Source of the DNA: Lentinula raphanica
Taxonomy: Eukaryota; Basidiomycota; Agaricomycetes; Agaricales; Omphalotaceae
Direction: 5' to 3'
Assembly: GCA_027919835.1 (NCBI GenBank)
Contig: JANVFP010000030.1
Coordinates: 496,001 to 560,000, forward strand
Length of the DNA: 64,000 bases
Below the pieces are notes generated by a model, which was not told the origin of the DNA, searched no databases, and saw only the letters and a program-made list of their open reading frames with translations. The position numbers were made by a program, and so were the translations under genes. Below are positions 11,728-30,326 of this stretch, piece after piece; the stretch's first letter is position 1, and each line of letters opens with the position of its first letter.

Positions 11728-12046
11728 CCTTGTTTGCGACAGTACCTTCTAGTCATCTCTTTGCCAGTGCTTGTTATCGTCGACTATCTATCTGCTCATC
11801 ACCTATAACCTTTTATTCGCAAAAACAGACGGTTGTATCTTGGAGCCTTTCGAAGCATCTTTGGTTTGAATGCAATCATCTCCTGTCCTCGTTACTATAC
11901 TTTGCGCCGCTCATTGAAGCAGAAGAGGCCTCAAGACCAAGTAGCTTCAGTCACTAGTCGGGTGTAAGAATGTCACTACGTCGAGAAATTGTTCGAATCC
12001 TTACGATGTAATAATAAATTCTGAGATTATTCTGCCACACCATAAT
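11728..12046. other. Intergenic, convergent 3' ends
   Basis: This 319-bp spacer between the 3' ends of NOP58 and the PPR gene holds their 3' UTRs. No gene or clear structural element was seen. Confidence 0.6.
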
Positions 12047-14916
12047 TTAAGTACACGTCCTTTGATTACTTTTGGCTAGTCTCCGTCTCCTTCCCACCGC
12101 TCGCGGGATACGACCCAACGGAAGCCCTTTCTGCTTCTCAACAAAGAGTGCGAATGGAGTGTTAACCGCTGGCACAACAGGGTATGCCCAAGGACTGCTA
12201 CGACGCCTGACACCCTGTTCACGTTGTTTGCACTGACGCAATTCCTGGCTATCCTGCCCAGTCAACAAATATCGTACCCCGATAGGTAGCTCAAACCCAG
12301 CTTTAACCATGTCCTCAGCTACAACGAGTAGATCCGTGTCTTGATGATTCGGGGACTGGCCCTGAGTTCTATATAGCCAGTCCGCGAACCGCATGTGCTG
12401 CCTCCAGTGCGATGGGGATGCACGAGGTCGACGAGGTCGTTTGTGAGGATTTCTTGCGACGATGCGTAACATGGCGTTGAAGAATCTCTCGTCAGGTACA
12501 GTGACCTTGTTGAGTCTCTTCCAAACCATGGCTTGACTTTGATTTTGCTCCCCATTGTCTTGGAACGCCTGTAGGGCACGATAAACCGCCCGAGCTCCGC
12601 TCAGCATGCTTTGATAAATAGACAGCCCCGAGTGGCGTCCGGCGACAGACCGATGAAGAAGTCGTTTGTTACGAGCATTTTGTTGCTGGATCAGGTAAGC
12701 CCAGCCAACGACATATCGATTCGAACGGGGTACCCAGTCAGCCGAAGTCGAGGGTACCTGTAACCTTAAACGTTCAGGCTGTTTTCGCGCCTCGTCGCCA
12801 TAGCAGATCAACATGAGCGTGTACGCATGTACAGGAAGACACCAAGGTTCACGCCCCTGATTGAATTCCTGTAACCAGCTCGCCCGTTCGGCTTCTTTCG
12901 CCAGATACCAAACACGCTCCGCAAGCCCAGTCCGTCCGGATTTGACGACGGCATTGAGGACGGCGACGAAGAAATACGGGCCGTATGCGACGACACGACG
13001 GAGACAGTCTATACGTGATTGGTATCTGAGAGTTTTGATTTCTTCGGGTCCTAGGGAGCCCCATGAAGGATGGTCGACGATTGCGAGTTCCGGGAGGAGG
13101 GAAAAGAGAATGTCGGGTACTACGTCTGCGCGGCCCACAGAAACTAGATAGGATATATAGGATGTAAGGGTATATGTGTCAGCACTGAGCTTCTTCGTCG
13201 TTGGTGGAGGAGGTAGAGACAGTTCATGGGACTCTGACGATAGTCGTTTGAGAGATGAAGATAAGCGGTCACTGGAGGATCCTTGAGTCAGATCAAAACT
13301 AGGAGTCGACGAAGACGATGAGAGGTCAGAATGGATAGTTCCGAGTCCATGTTCATTCATGTGTTGAAACCTTCGAAGGATTGTTTCCGCCATGATTGGA
13401 GAGCGAAGTGAACGACCAGCTGCGAGGATGATGTTGTATGTAACTGTGTTGGGAATAGGACGACGGTAGCCGCTGTGCTTCCAGAATGGATCTTGCATGT
13501 AATGCAAGATGCTGTCAGCATAGCTTGGGGAAAGACGGTGTCGAAGAGCATAGTGTAGAAGAGAATTGCAGGCGGGTAGGTCAAGAGGCCTGGAATTATC
13601 TAGATCAGATTTCCATCGACTACTGACCGTACCCAGCTTCAGCTTGCTCAACTCCTGACGCGGTCGTGGTGGATTTCGAACCAGTCGCTCCATAACATGA
13701 TGAAAATAGGGATATGCTTTGGTATGATGAGCTTGTCCGTCTTTCTTCACTATCCAGACCATGTTATCGCATCTAGGACACTCATAGAGTACGCGTATGA
13801 GAGATGACAGATGCGAGAAGGGTATTTGACGGATATCCAGCAAGTACGCAAGATTTGCTAGGGCTTGTAAAGCTGCTTGAAACGATATCTGATACGCATC
13901 ATCCTCAACGGGGTCTCTAGACAGAACATCCCCAATCGAAGCTATCAGGTCTCGCAAGAGGTCGAACGACGGGGAAGGTGATGACCTGCGCAGAGAGCGA
14001 TAATGCGCCAAAGTTTGTCGTTCCAGTTCTGGATCTTCCTTGATATCAGGTGAAGCAAGTTGGCGCCCAAGGGCATCTCGAACGGCACAATCTTTGAGTA
14101 TGATGGTGATAAGAAGAGAAGCAGCGATGAGCTCTCCATGAAGGAGAAAAGTCCCGATCAGTGTTCGATACATGCGCTGTGTTCGCTGCTGTTGTTTGGC
14201 ATTACGAGCAGTCATGAACATATGCAAGGCGGCGCGACTACCTTTCCCTCCAGTGAGAGTTGGATTGAGGGATAATATGCTACTGTTGGGGAGCAGGGTC
14301 TTCATATAAGCGAGGAATTCGTTCCCGGTCGACCTAGGCATATTCCCATCAGAAGTGACCAAGGCATCGAGTAAAGTTTCGAAGGTTTTTGTTCGCAGAG
14401 ATACACCGTTGTCCATCAGGATTTTTGCAACTATTTGAGCTCTCCTAGGTAGCCCGAGGCGAAGTAGGCCATGCACGAGGGCATGACCAGCAAGCTTCGG
14501 AGACACCGGCTGATGAAATTCTATCCCGCTCGCATGGTGTCGTTTGGAAGGTTTGTGAAGAAGAGGTTTGTTCGAAAGGCGTACAGATTCTAGGATGATA
14601 TTGGCAGTATGGATATCTTGTGTCTGAATAGCAAGACGAACTGATTGCCAGACAGCACGCGAAAGCTGAGCAGGAGTTAGACTGCGTTTGATATCGGTGT
14701 TGTCTCCTGAGAGTAGGTGGTCGGTGGTGTAGGGGGTTGTGATATGTTTTGAGATGTCGAGGCGAATCTATAGAACGTCAAAGGAGGATGGTGATGAAGA
14801 TTCACTGGGAGTTGATTGGTACTGCAACTTCGGAAGACCAAGGAAGGCCGTGAAGGCTTTTGCCAGAGCCTGGTAGATGAGATACAATTAGCTTTCGTGA
14901 ACCAATTGCATCGCAT
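12047..14916 (-). CDS. Pentatricopeptide-repeat-like protein, probably mitochondrial
   Basis: The main exon 14706-12047 follows a short first exon 14916-14823; the proposed intron (14707-14822, 116 nt, starting GTACC on the minus strand) restores the frame. The product is 917 residues. Residues 1-31 are rich in Arg, Ser, Trp and Lys with few acids, like a mitochondrial presequence. Helical-pair repeats of about 35 residues follow, for example 'VTYNIILAAGRSLRSPIMAE' and a later 'FFVAVLNAVVKSGRTGLAE', which resemble PPR motifs. PPR proteins bind organellar RNA in processing, stability or translation. The repeats are divergent, so the RNA target cannot be guessed. The C-terminal 20 residues are strongly basic. 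Confidence 0.75.
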
Positions 14917-15788
14917 GTAGTTCTCATAACTAGAAGATTGTTTTAGCTAACAAGAGATCCCTACAGATGCAGAGCATACCAAGGTTTATCGGCCTGCGCC
15001 TTGGATTGGCATACACCGTAGCGCTTCAAGTTCACTGTTCAGCTTGGAGTCTAGACCGCTCGAAATTTTGGCCGCAGCTATCACGTGAGTATTACGTACG
15101 CATATTCATTCGTCCTCCAGTGCCATTCAACCTTCCGAACTAGAACTTTACTTACCCTCTGTCATTCGTGATCTCATCTCCTCGACGCGACCTGTACGAG
15201 GAACAAACACCGGATCTATCCTCGCAATCTCCCTGGGCCGAGCTACATCGTCGACATAGCTGACCATCGATATCATTTGCCAATTATACTATGAGAAACT
15301 CGCTGAATTTAACCTCGAGTCCAGGATCGATTACTCATGCCACTACATTTGCAAACTTTCTCTCGCGCACACGAAATCATGGACTCTGGCTAGGAGATAA
15401 GCCGGGTTATCATCCGTGAACAATCGGATTCTTCTCTCGACTGCGATGGTTCGTGTAAACACAGAAGAGTAAGCATTGGACTTTTAACCCGGCATAGTGA
15501 TGAAGAAGAAAGAATTCTGTCAAGAATACTTTCAGACAAGTTCTGCCTGGACCGCCCGAAGATCTCGAGAGCGAGGAGGAGCATAAGGTTGAGTGCCATG
15601 AGTGGAGCGTACATGTCCGGTCTAGAATTCATCGATGACCGTGCCGAGGAGCCGCTCCCGAAAGGCATATTCTGGCTGATGTCATTCCCGATCCTCCGAT
15701 TTCTTCAAATATCCACAGAAAAGGTTGGGACGGATCGTGAACTCACAAGTTCTTCCTCTACCTCTCCGTCTCATCACAAACTTGAATC
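14917..15788. other. Intergenic region with a possible orphan two-exon fragment
   Basis: This 872-bp gap separates the PPR gene and the hexose transporter. Apart from the coherent frame at 14967-15259, no gene is recognised. The last part should contain the hexose-transporter promoter; CT-rich sequence precedes its ATG. Confidence 0.5.
14967..15259 (+). CDS. Unrecognised two-exon coding-like fragment (partial or broken gene)
   Basis: Two open stretches (14967-15084 and 15121-15259) join through a 36-nt intron that starts GTGAGT and ends CCTCCAG, giving about 85 residues rich in Leu, Ser and Pro and ending in TAG at 15257-15259. A good acceptor (CTACAG) precedes the first stretch, so an upstream exon is implied, but no ATG in the right phase was found before the PPR gene begins on the other strand. 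Amino-acid composition is protein-like, unlike the other frames here. I do not recognise the family; it may be a decayed gene. Confidence 0.35.
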
Positions 15789-17775
15789 ATGGGTGCTCTA
15801 TTCCATATGTACGTACATCGTTTCCTCTTAATTTTATCTCGCCGATTTACTTACTACCTTTTCAATTCAGCGAGGGTGTCCCAATCGGTATCACCTCCGT
15901 CGCTCTTGCCCTCATCGCATCGATGGGTGGCTTCATATTTGGTTATGATACCGGTCAAATATCAGATATCTTACTCATGCCTGACTTCCTCCTGCGTTTC
16001 GCCGATTGCTCCTCGGGCGCCACACTTGAGAACGCTTCAAGCGTTTGCTCGTTCACCGATGTTCGCTCAGGTCTCATTGTCGCCTTACTCTCTATCGGTA
16101 CTCTTGCCGGCGCACTTATGGGTGCCCCGATCGCTGATTTCCTCGGTCGACGGTACGCCATGGTGGTAGAATGTGGTGTCTTCATTATTGGGGTTATCGT
16201 GCAAATCACTACGACCCACGTTTGGCAGCAATTCGCTGTCGGTCGTTTGATCAGCGGTCTAGGTGTTGGCGCACTCAGTGCAGCAGTTCCTATGTACCAA
16301 GCCGAGACAGCCCCCGCGCAGATACGAGGGTCTTTGACCGCTACATACCAGTTATTCATTACGTTTGGTATCCTCATTGCTTGTAGGTATTTTTATCTCA
16401 TCGCTGATATCACTATCTATCTAACCTTCTTCTTTCTCCATTCCATAGATTGTATATCTATAGGCACGCGAGGCTACAATGGACCATCTTCCTGGCAGAC
16501 GGTCGTCGGCATTGGTATCGCTTGGCCCGTGATATTGTCGGTTGGTATCCTGTGTATGCCAGAGTCCCCTCGTTGGTTGGTTTTCCATGGTATGTCCTAT
16601 AGTTGAAATAAGTACCGATACTCAAAGATTCACAATTCATTTGTAGATAAATCTGACATGGCTCTGCACTCCATCGCTCGAGTTCACGGCATAAACCGTC
16701 AAGAAGCTCAAGACCATCCCCTCCCCAACAAACAACTTTCAGAAATTCAGAGCAATGTCGAATATGAACGTCAATTCGTCGCTGAGAGCGGCTGGCTTGA
16801 CTGTTTCCGGCCTCATAACAAAGTCCTATATCGAACACTTCTCGGAATGTCGTTGCAGTCACTCCAGCAACTCACTGGCGCGAACTACTTCTTTTACTAC
16901 GGAGCAACGGTCTTCCAATCAGTTGGAATTTCGGATAGCTTCATCACACAAATCATTCTTGGTGCAGTCAACTTTGGATGTACATTCGGAGGAATTGTGA
17001 TTATGGAAAAAGTGAGCTGTCCTTCTCTACATCCGCTAGAATGATTCACAAACTGATTTCTCAATAGTTCGGTCGACGTTGGCCGTTGATTATTGGTGGT
17101 GTCTGGCAGAGTATGTGGCTATTCGTATTCGCTGCCGCCGGTACCGCAAAGGTGCCCCAAGATAATCCTGGGATAGGAAAGCTCATGATTGTCTCGGCTT
17201 GCCTCTTCATTCTCGGATATGCTATGACTTGGGCTCCGTAAGTTTTGTCGACGATCTATTTCTCTGATCTTTACTAATACATACCCATCGTCAGTGGTAT
17301 TTGGATTCTCATTGGAGAAACTTTCCCAACCCGTACACGAGCCAAGCAAGCATCACTCGCTACCGCCTCGAATTGGATATGGAACTTCCTCCTCGCTTTC
17401 TTCACACCATTCATCGTTAACGCTATCGACTTCCGGTACGGATTCGTGTTCGCATCCTGCAACCTCCTTGGTGCCGTCGTTGTATATTTCTTCCTGTACG
17501 AGTCATCGGATCTGTCTCTCGAGGCCGTGGACATGATGTACAACGATCCTGCGTGCAAACCGTGGACGTCAGGAAGATGGGCACCAGCTGGATACTCGAG
17601 TAGGAAGGATATTGAAGAACAGGGCAAGGCTGCTCAGGCGCACAAAGACTTCGCGCCGATTGAAGATCATAGGGTTGAGCATGCGAATGGTGATGAGAAG
17701 ATGACAGCGAATGACGGGAAGATTCCAGGTGTGAAAGGGCAACCGTATTCTATGGCCCCTCAAGCTCAAGCTTAG
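15789..17775 (+). CDS. Monosaccharide (hexose) transporter, major facilitator superfamily
   Basis: Six exons (15789-15808, 15871-16382, 16449-16589, 16647-17011, 17068-17237, 17295-17775) encode 562 residues with about twelve hydrophobic segments. Sugar-porter signatures are visible: GFIFGYDTGQIS in TM1, DFLGRRYAM in the first inner loop, PESPRWL before the central loop, QQLTGANYFFYYG in TM7, and a degenerate form of the C-terminal PETKG (YESSDLSLE). This places it with fungal HXT/RGT-type hexose:proton symporters in the plasma membrane. A long hydrophilic tail of about 80 residues follows the last helix, common in basidiomycete members. Substrate within hexoses is not predictable. Confidence 0.92.
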
Positions 17776-18107
17776 TACTTAATGAATAACGAAAGCAAGA
17801 AACGTTCACGGCTGTAACTATTATATCCTGAACCTGTACAGTATAATACCTTTGTAGCATAGGCTAATCCTACATAATACATTCATCTTTTGGATTTCCC
17901 AACCAAAACCACGACGACTGAAAAGTTCCCAATGCGCACTAGGTGCGCTCAGAGTTGAACTCGATTCAATTCCCGAATCCGAACGGAACAGCCCTTGGGC
18001 AGCCTAAGGCCTTGGGCCTTGGATGAGAAAAAATCCCACGCCGTCTAGCTACATAAATTACCTTCGTGCCATCGTACGAGAATGTCCCAACTTCTTTCCT
18101 CAATAGC
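17776..18107. other. Intergenic, promoter region of ERG27
   Basis: This 332-bp spacer contains a G/C-rich patch near 17990-18020 (AAGGCCTTGGGCCTTGG, an imperfect palindrome) about 90 bp before the ERG27 start, a candidate promoter element. No gene was seen. Confidence 0.4.
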
Positions 18108-19570
18108 ATGTCATGGCCAATCGTCGTGGTTACTGGTGCAAATAGGTGATTTCTACCTCCCTAGCTTCGTTGATACCGGCTTATATTTCACCAGCGGCGT
18201 CGGCTTCGGTATCTGTCAACGACTGCTCTGCCAGCTATCTGTAAAAACACCTCCCGACACGTTCATTCGACCTGTAGGCCTACCCGAGAACAACGAGCAA
18301 GATGAAAAAGAAGGAGATCGATTCGTGCTTCCTTGCGAGGGCATCACATTGATCATGGCATGCCGGAGCGTCCAGCGGGCAGAGGTCGCGCGTCAGAAAT
18401 TGCTACGTATACTCGATCAACATATTCAGCGGCTGAAGAAGTCTTCGAGATATGACGGACATGCAGAACGTTTTCAGAAGAATGTCAGGATAGTTATACA
18501 TCCGGTGGATCTTGCTTCGTTGGAGACAATCCCAAAATTCGTGCAAGAGTTGGAGCACAAGTGCGTATTTTCTAGCTTCTGCTTTCACCAATGTCTAATC
18601 ACCCCATTAAATTCCTTCCAGTTATCCTTATGTGTCGCATTTGATATGCAATGCTGGCATAGCACCATTTACTGAGATACACTGGCCATCGTGCATTTAC
18701 CAGCTGGTGACCAATCCCTTGGCAGCTATGACTACACCTAGGTTTTACTTGCAAACCTGGGGAGAAATCAGCCAAAATGGTTATGGTTATGTCTGGCAAT
18801 GCAATGTCTTTGGTCATTATACCCTTGTAAGCCGTACTCACCTCCTTTGCGCGTTTTGAACGATTTATACTGACGCGCGAAAAGTACAAGGATCTAACAA
18901 ATTTACTTTCCTCCTCAAAATACGGCCATGATTCACGCGTCATTTGGACTTCTTCCTTGGAATCAAAGAAAAGCTACGACGCGGAAGACTGGCAACTCAA
19001 AGAAACACACGATCCGTATGGTTCGTCCAAGTACCAAGTAGAGCTTCTTTCTGTGGAACTGGACCGACGTGCGTTGCATGAGCCCAATGCTTCCAAGCGC
19101 GTGAGGCACTTCACTGCTCATCCCGGGGTCACCCATACGAACATCGACCTTAACCTTATTAGTCCTATGCTGCATTACTTGAAGCATTTCGTATTTTACT
19201 TGGTATGTGACCTTTCCTACATTGTGGAATTCGTAATGCCTCATATTCATCGTCTGTTTTGAAGGCACGGTGGATTGGATCCCCCAATCATCCTATAAGT
19301 CTTGACAAGGGCGCAGTATCTGTGGTCTGGCTTTCCATCATCTCGTTGTCTATCTTGAGCGTGGTTGGCATGTCAGCCAAGACATCTGAGACGAACGGAC
19401 ATGGTCCTACTCGCCCAGCTCTGAAGTTTGCTGCACAGACTGATTGGATGGGACACTCGCGGGTGGGAGTGACAGAAATTGAAGGAGGAGAGGAGCATAG
19501 CGAGGAAGCTCGGGAATTGGTGAATAACTGCGAAGATTTGTATGGGGCAAATAAAGCAGCTCGTATATAG
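18108..19570 (+). CDS. ERG27: 3-ketosteroid reductase, sterol C-3 keto reductase (short-chain dehydrogenase)
   Basis: Five exons (18108-18145, 18195-18560, 18622-18826, 18885-19202, 19265-19570) encode 410 residues. The N-terminus gives WPIVVVTGANSGVGFGI, the TGxxxGxG Rossmann nucleotide-binding motif. LICNAG follows, then the catalytic YGSSK (YxxxK) and the 'HPGVTHTNI' segment. The long insertion between beta-strands and the length of about 410 residues match fungal Erg27, which reduces the C3 ketone during C4 demethylation in ergosterol synthesis on the ER. An ATG 26 bp upstream (18082) is out of frame and was rejected. Sequence fit to Erg27 is better than to other short-chain dehydrogenases. 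Confidence 0.85.
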
Positions 19571-19736
19571 GTTGTCGTGAATATATACCCTCTTCTTGCG
19601 AACATCAGAGCCTACAGTAGAACCCTTAGCTATGTAAGGAGCAATACGAATAGCCAGTCATCTTAGCGGACAAGCGCCCATATTATTGATCTGCCTTCTA
19701 TTCAACTATCATCATCTCTTGGTTTCTTCGTTATTC

Positions 19737-21462
19737 ATGGACGACAATCTAGAAAAGCCCACGGCCGAACTCAAAGCTGAGGCGGGAGATGACCTTGCAG
19801 AAGAAGAGCAGTCTTCTGGGACGAAGATCAAGGTCTCGATTGGACAAAGCTGATGTGAGACGAGAAACTTTTTTTGCAAAGATCACTTCGCCTTATGTGG
19901 AGAAACTCGAAGGCCCAAAGCTGCAAGACCAGTGATACCAAACGAGGAGACAAAGAGTACGAACCCTCGAAGAAGGGAGGGTCTGGGCTCCAGCAGCACA
20001 TTCTCCAGCGATCAAGAAATGCAATGTTCGAAGCACTCCGGGCTGATAGAACGATTTCAAAGCAGGTGCCTTATCTTCAAGTTCGTATTGGGCCTAACAA
20101 AGTGCTCCTTGTAGTAAATCTCTCAGCTACGGCACCTGGCATCCATCTATTGCTCGAGTCTCTGTGACTGTCGCGCGCGGAACGGTGATGGTACCATCGG
20201 ACATTCCGTACCTAGAGAGACTGTTATGCCAAACGGAAATTTGAAAACACAAGACGGTTGGAGCTCTTACCTGAGGAAGCCATATATCTCATCGAGCGAG
20301 GATCGTTGTTATGCTGGAAAGAGTCTGAGATGGAGTATCTGAATGAGGGCATATTCGAAAGCGTGTCGGGAAGTCCAATGACGGTACAACAGGCATACAC
20401 GGAGATGATAGGTAAAGAGGATCTTACGATGGATCGGTATCAGGTTCGTCAATGTGTTGTCGAGTAGGATCTTCGACTGATTAGTGTTCAAGGTCTACGC
20501 GTATCTTAAACGCTTGGGTTACGCTGTAACTCGTACGAAACCGCCTAGCATATTCTACCCAACTGCAGTCCCGTATCCACCATCATCAACTGCCTCGTTC
20601 TCGCCTCTCTCGATTGTGGGACGAATATCTGCTCTGTTCTCGTCATGGATCTCGAAAATATCTTTTCTGTTTCTTCGAAACACTTTTAATTGGTGGAGGC
20701 CGTTGCAGTTCAGTAATTGGTTCAAGAAAGATAAAAACTATGGTGAGTGTTTGATGGTTTGAAGCACTCTGGAATATGTGTAACTGACTTGGGTAATAGC
20801 TTTCATCTTTCGATCTCTTCGATTTATACCATCAGGAAATAAAGTTCCAATATACACACCTCCGGAGACAAAACTACCTCTCTCTCCTTACGAACCGTTC
20901 TTCAATCTGTACAAACCACCTACTCCGTTCAGAAAATCAGCACCTCCACCACCAGACTACCAAATGGTAGTGGTCAAGTGAGTCACTCCTCAATTCTGTC
21001 TTTGTTCTGCCGCATTGAATTTGGCATTTTTTGAACTTACACAGTGCTCGAACGACCCCGATGCCTTCTCTTCGCGAGCTAACAGCAATATACGATAATG
21101 CTCCTGAACTACCTCCTCCACAACGTCGAGTGCGAAACCCTCCTCAGGCGCAAGGGGTCTCGTACAAAAAGTCCGCGACTAATCCCAATCCAAATGCGCT
21201 TCCTGATACACAGAGTCAGAAGCCTGACCAATCTACTGCTTCACCATCTCAATCCTCCGAGAAATCGTCAATCATCTCCGGACTCGCCTCTTGGTTCCAT
21301 CGGAAACCGGTGCCTCCACCTGCAAAACCCCAAAGAAAACCGAATCCCTTCGCGGTCTTGAGGCAAGGGAAGAAGACTGCGATCATTGCAACGGTAGATG
21401 CAGGCACGATCAACATTTTTCGTTTTGCTCAAGGAGCGTTTGAGGTTGATCCTTGGTTCTGA
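19737..21462 (+). CDS. SEN54: tRNA-splicing endonuclease subunit SEN54-like, frame disturbed in the 5' half
   Basis: The 3' half is clearly SEN54: a block 'LLPEEAIYLIERGSLLCW' is followed by 'KVYAYLKRLGYAVTR' and a C-terminal domain ending near 'IATVDAGTINIFRFAQG'. The enzyme cuts introns from pre-tRNA, with Sen54 as a structural partner of the catalytic subunits. The 5' part carries the expected 'GLDWTKL', 'GDKEYEP' and 'LQQHILQRSRNAMFEALR' pieces, but not in one frame. At least three single-base slips are implied, near 19818 (GGG), 19940 (AAA) and 20231 (AAA), and the intron near 20065 fits only with a GC donor. These may be real mutations (pseudogene) or sequence errors. Introns at 20446 and later are normal. 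Confidence 0.7.
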
Positions 21463-21867
21463 GATTGCCGTCAATGAACATACATCTCAATCTGAACGTG
21501 CCCGTGCGTTCAGAATCATGTAGTAGTCGCAATGGGTTTTGGTGGTTTCAACACATGAGACTGTGACACAGACTGGAGCTTCGTTCTATGCGTAGGCAGT
21601 CGGGAAGTGTATCCTATTTTTTTGATCATGATTCATGAGAGGGTCTTCTTCGAATTCGTCGCGTGCGACACGCTCGAAGCGCCCTGGGGCCTGAAGTTGT
21701 TCAACTTGAAGCGCCCGAAGTCAGTCGCTTGGAAACACATGTTCACACGCGTAACTTCAATTGAAATTGTTTTCTTTTACAACCACTATCAACCATTTCA
21801 GCTCACTCATACACGCACCCTACATAATCGATAGCACTCAAGCTGCTCGCTACTTCAGACCCCAAGC
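21463..21867. other. Intergenic between SEN54-like gene and kinesin gene
   Basis: A 405-bp spacer holding the 3' end of SEN54 and the kinesin promoter. No gene, repeat or clear regulatory motif was recognised. Confidence 0.5.
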
Positions 21868-27806
<5,939 letters not shown>

Positions 27807-28431
27807 TACCAGTTGATACCATCATGACATTCTTCATCAAGGCGCTTTCTATCGGGGATATATCTTATAATTTACTTTGATTATTATTATGCGGTTCAAG
27901 CATTGCTATCCCACTTTCATTATCATCGTACTTACGACGTAGTACATATATCATAGTTTGTATCATTACGCATGTCTAGTCGCTATTGTATAAGGCGCAT
28001 ACTCATTGTATCAGAATGGTGGAAGATAAAAGCAGCCGCATTTTCTGCGATGAGTTGGCTATGTATCTGATTCTTATGCAATCTCGTACGTTCGACCTTC
28101 TATGATTTGAGATGATTGTGATGCTGTTAGCGGAAGCGGAATAAGTACCAGTTTTCCATGACACTCTTTTGTGTGGGAGGTTACTGTACAACGATCTGGG
28201 CGTTCTATCTGTCTATCTAGTCAATCAAATGAACGTTAAAGACATGCAAGGAATAGTAAATGGCATAGGTATGTGAGATCCTGAAGGTCATGAATAATGA
28301 TATGTAGGAGACACTGAGTCCGACAACCGTATTCTCTGGTTTAAATTCAAGGCTCAATCGCAGAGCTCGGGACAGTCATTCTACATAGCCAAAAGTGCTT
28401 TAGTTCTACAGTTCTGCAGCAGAGTTGGCAT
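27807..28431. other. Intergenic, convergent 3' ends
   Basis: A 625-bp AT-rich spacer between the 3' ends of the kinesin and CFA-like genes. It should hold both 3' UTRs. No gene or repeat was recognised. Confidence 0.5.
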
Positions 28432-30326
28432 TTAAAGACTCGCCTGACGAACGAAGGTGAGCATATGGCAGGTGATGTAGCCCTTCGCAAATCCAGCACC
28501 AGCGTAAACGAATAGGTATTGCCACTTTTTTCGGAACGCGTCGTAGTTTGCACGATCTCGGAGTGCCGGATATTCCTTAGCTATCATCTCTTGACTGAGG
28601 TTTTTTCTAGTCTTCGCCCCCATTCACGCAAAGTTCTAGGATAGTCTAAATAATCTTTGAGTTTGCTTCTACATTTGATGAGAAAGTATACTTACGAGCA
28701 GCATGATTTTCAACACCCTCCAAGGTAAATCTACCATGAGATGCTGTTTGTGCCGCTGTAACAAGAGCAGTAGCACTAGGAAGGCAGGAGTTCGGCCACA
28801 TGTAGCGGCGCATGAAATCTTCGGACCTGATTCGGACCAATGAACACTCTTTCGAAGAGAAGACATCGATATAGAACTTACTGATAACCGGAGTAGCGCG
28901 ACTCAGGGAATGTGGATGCACTCACGACTGCCGTCGCTTCGTGAGATTTGAGGGCGAAATCGACGAGCTTAAAGTACGTATGGTAGTGCTTGGCACCGAC
29001 ATGCTATAAGTAAGAAGGGATAAGCATTTGGATCGAGAGTGATAAGCGTTTTGATCAAATCACCTCTAACATCTCAATGCTCACGAACGCATCGAAAGCA
29101 TGCTCAAATTCTGGGGGGATTTCGCGATAGTCCATTAGATGGACGCGTATCTTTTTCTCGAGACCTGCAGCCTTGATACGTTCCTCGGCGAGCGTCTTCT
29201 GTTCAATTGATAGTGTCAAGGTATCAACTTCACACCCGAAAGTTCTGGCGGCCTGAATGAAGGTCAGCGGGGCGAGATGGACAGCCATAATATTAGGTCA
29301 CACACCTCGATAGCAAGGCCACCCCAGCCACTGCCGAATTCAAGGATGCGGTGTCCAGGCTTCACACGAGCTTTACGAAGGACGTGGTGAATTTTGCGAC
29401 GTTGAGCGGCCTCGAGGTCACCGGGTGTCGGTCCCATTTCCAAATCCCCTCGAACTCCACCTTCTGATTCATCCCACAATGCACATGAATACATCATTTC
29501 ATGGCTCAAGAAAGCCTACATGATCGATGATTAGTGGGGGATTGTCTCTCTGAATTTAGAAACCCAACGCTACCTTGAACAATGTGTTTGATTGATCGTA
29601 ACTTGCAATAGCGTTCAAGCGTGCTTGACTTTTGGTCTGTCCGAAAAAACTGTTGTACAGTCCAGAAGCCGCTGATGATACGCGAGCAAAGGATGAAGAG
29701 AGTGTTTCTTCCATTCCCGCTTGGTTATCTAGCCATAGCTGCACACCGACACAATCAATCAGTTGTCAAGTCCATATGAGAGGAAGTGAATAAAGTATAC
29801 GAACATCCATGCAACTTTTGAGGTTTTCCACTTCTATATCCCCAACCATATAAGCTTCGCTGACTAGAATATGTAAATCAGTGACAGATGTCTTATATGA
29901 TCTTCGATAACTCTTACAGCCTAGATCTCCTGAGCTATATACAGAACAGTGAGTTGTAAGTGGTGGTTCTTGCTTATCATGAAGGCGCACGTACAACATC
30001 AAGCGTAGCCAGAAAGCTTCGTTGACGACTTTCAGGTGGACAGCATTGCCACCCTTGCGGTGACGACCATAGGTGTGTGTTCCCTCAGAGTCGGTGATGG
30101 TCAATTGCCCTACGGATATTGCGGAGTTGAGGACCGAAAGGATTGAGGACCGTGCTGCGACCCCCGTCAGGAAATTTGAGAAACTAGTGTGTTCTGAGCA
30201 CATACCGAAGTTAGCCAGCCATGATCGTGGGTTGGAGAAGACCAATGAGAATATTGAAGCAGGCTGGAGGGACTTGGAGAAGGAAGGAGCTATGCGCACA
30301 CATGGCTCAGATGTAGCAGCAGGCAT
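28432..30326 (-). CDS. Cyclopropane-fatty-acyl-phospholipid synthase-like methyltransferase
   Basis: Ten exons (30326-30206, 30154-29995, 29934-29918, 29863-29805, 29738-29574, 29515-29306, 29252-29064, 29003-28882, 28826-28696, 28645-28432) encode about 463 residues. The SAM-binding motif I (EFGSGWGGLAIE) lies near residue 220 and is followed by the family's 'LTLS.EQ' and 'DYREIP' blocks and a 'GYQSEDFMRRYMWPN' segment. This fits the fungal CFA/mycolic-acid-cyclopropane-synthase family, which methylates unsaturated acyl chains of phospholipids using SAM. The third exon is only 17 nt. One base appears missing in the run at 28601-28606, shifting the last exon; without that slip the C-terminus matches the family. 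Confidence 0.85.

Noticed and set aside
11986..12000. GTTCGAATCC resembling a tRNA B-box in the NOP58 3' flank
   Set aside because: No A-box or acceptor stem at a suitable distance.
18082..18145. Alternative ATG at 18082 for ERG27
   Set aside because: It is out of frame with the Rossmann motif; 18108 gives the TGANSGVG start.
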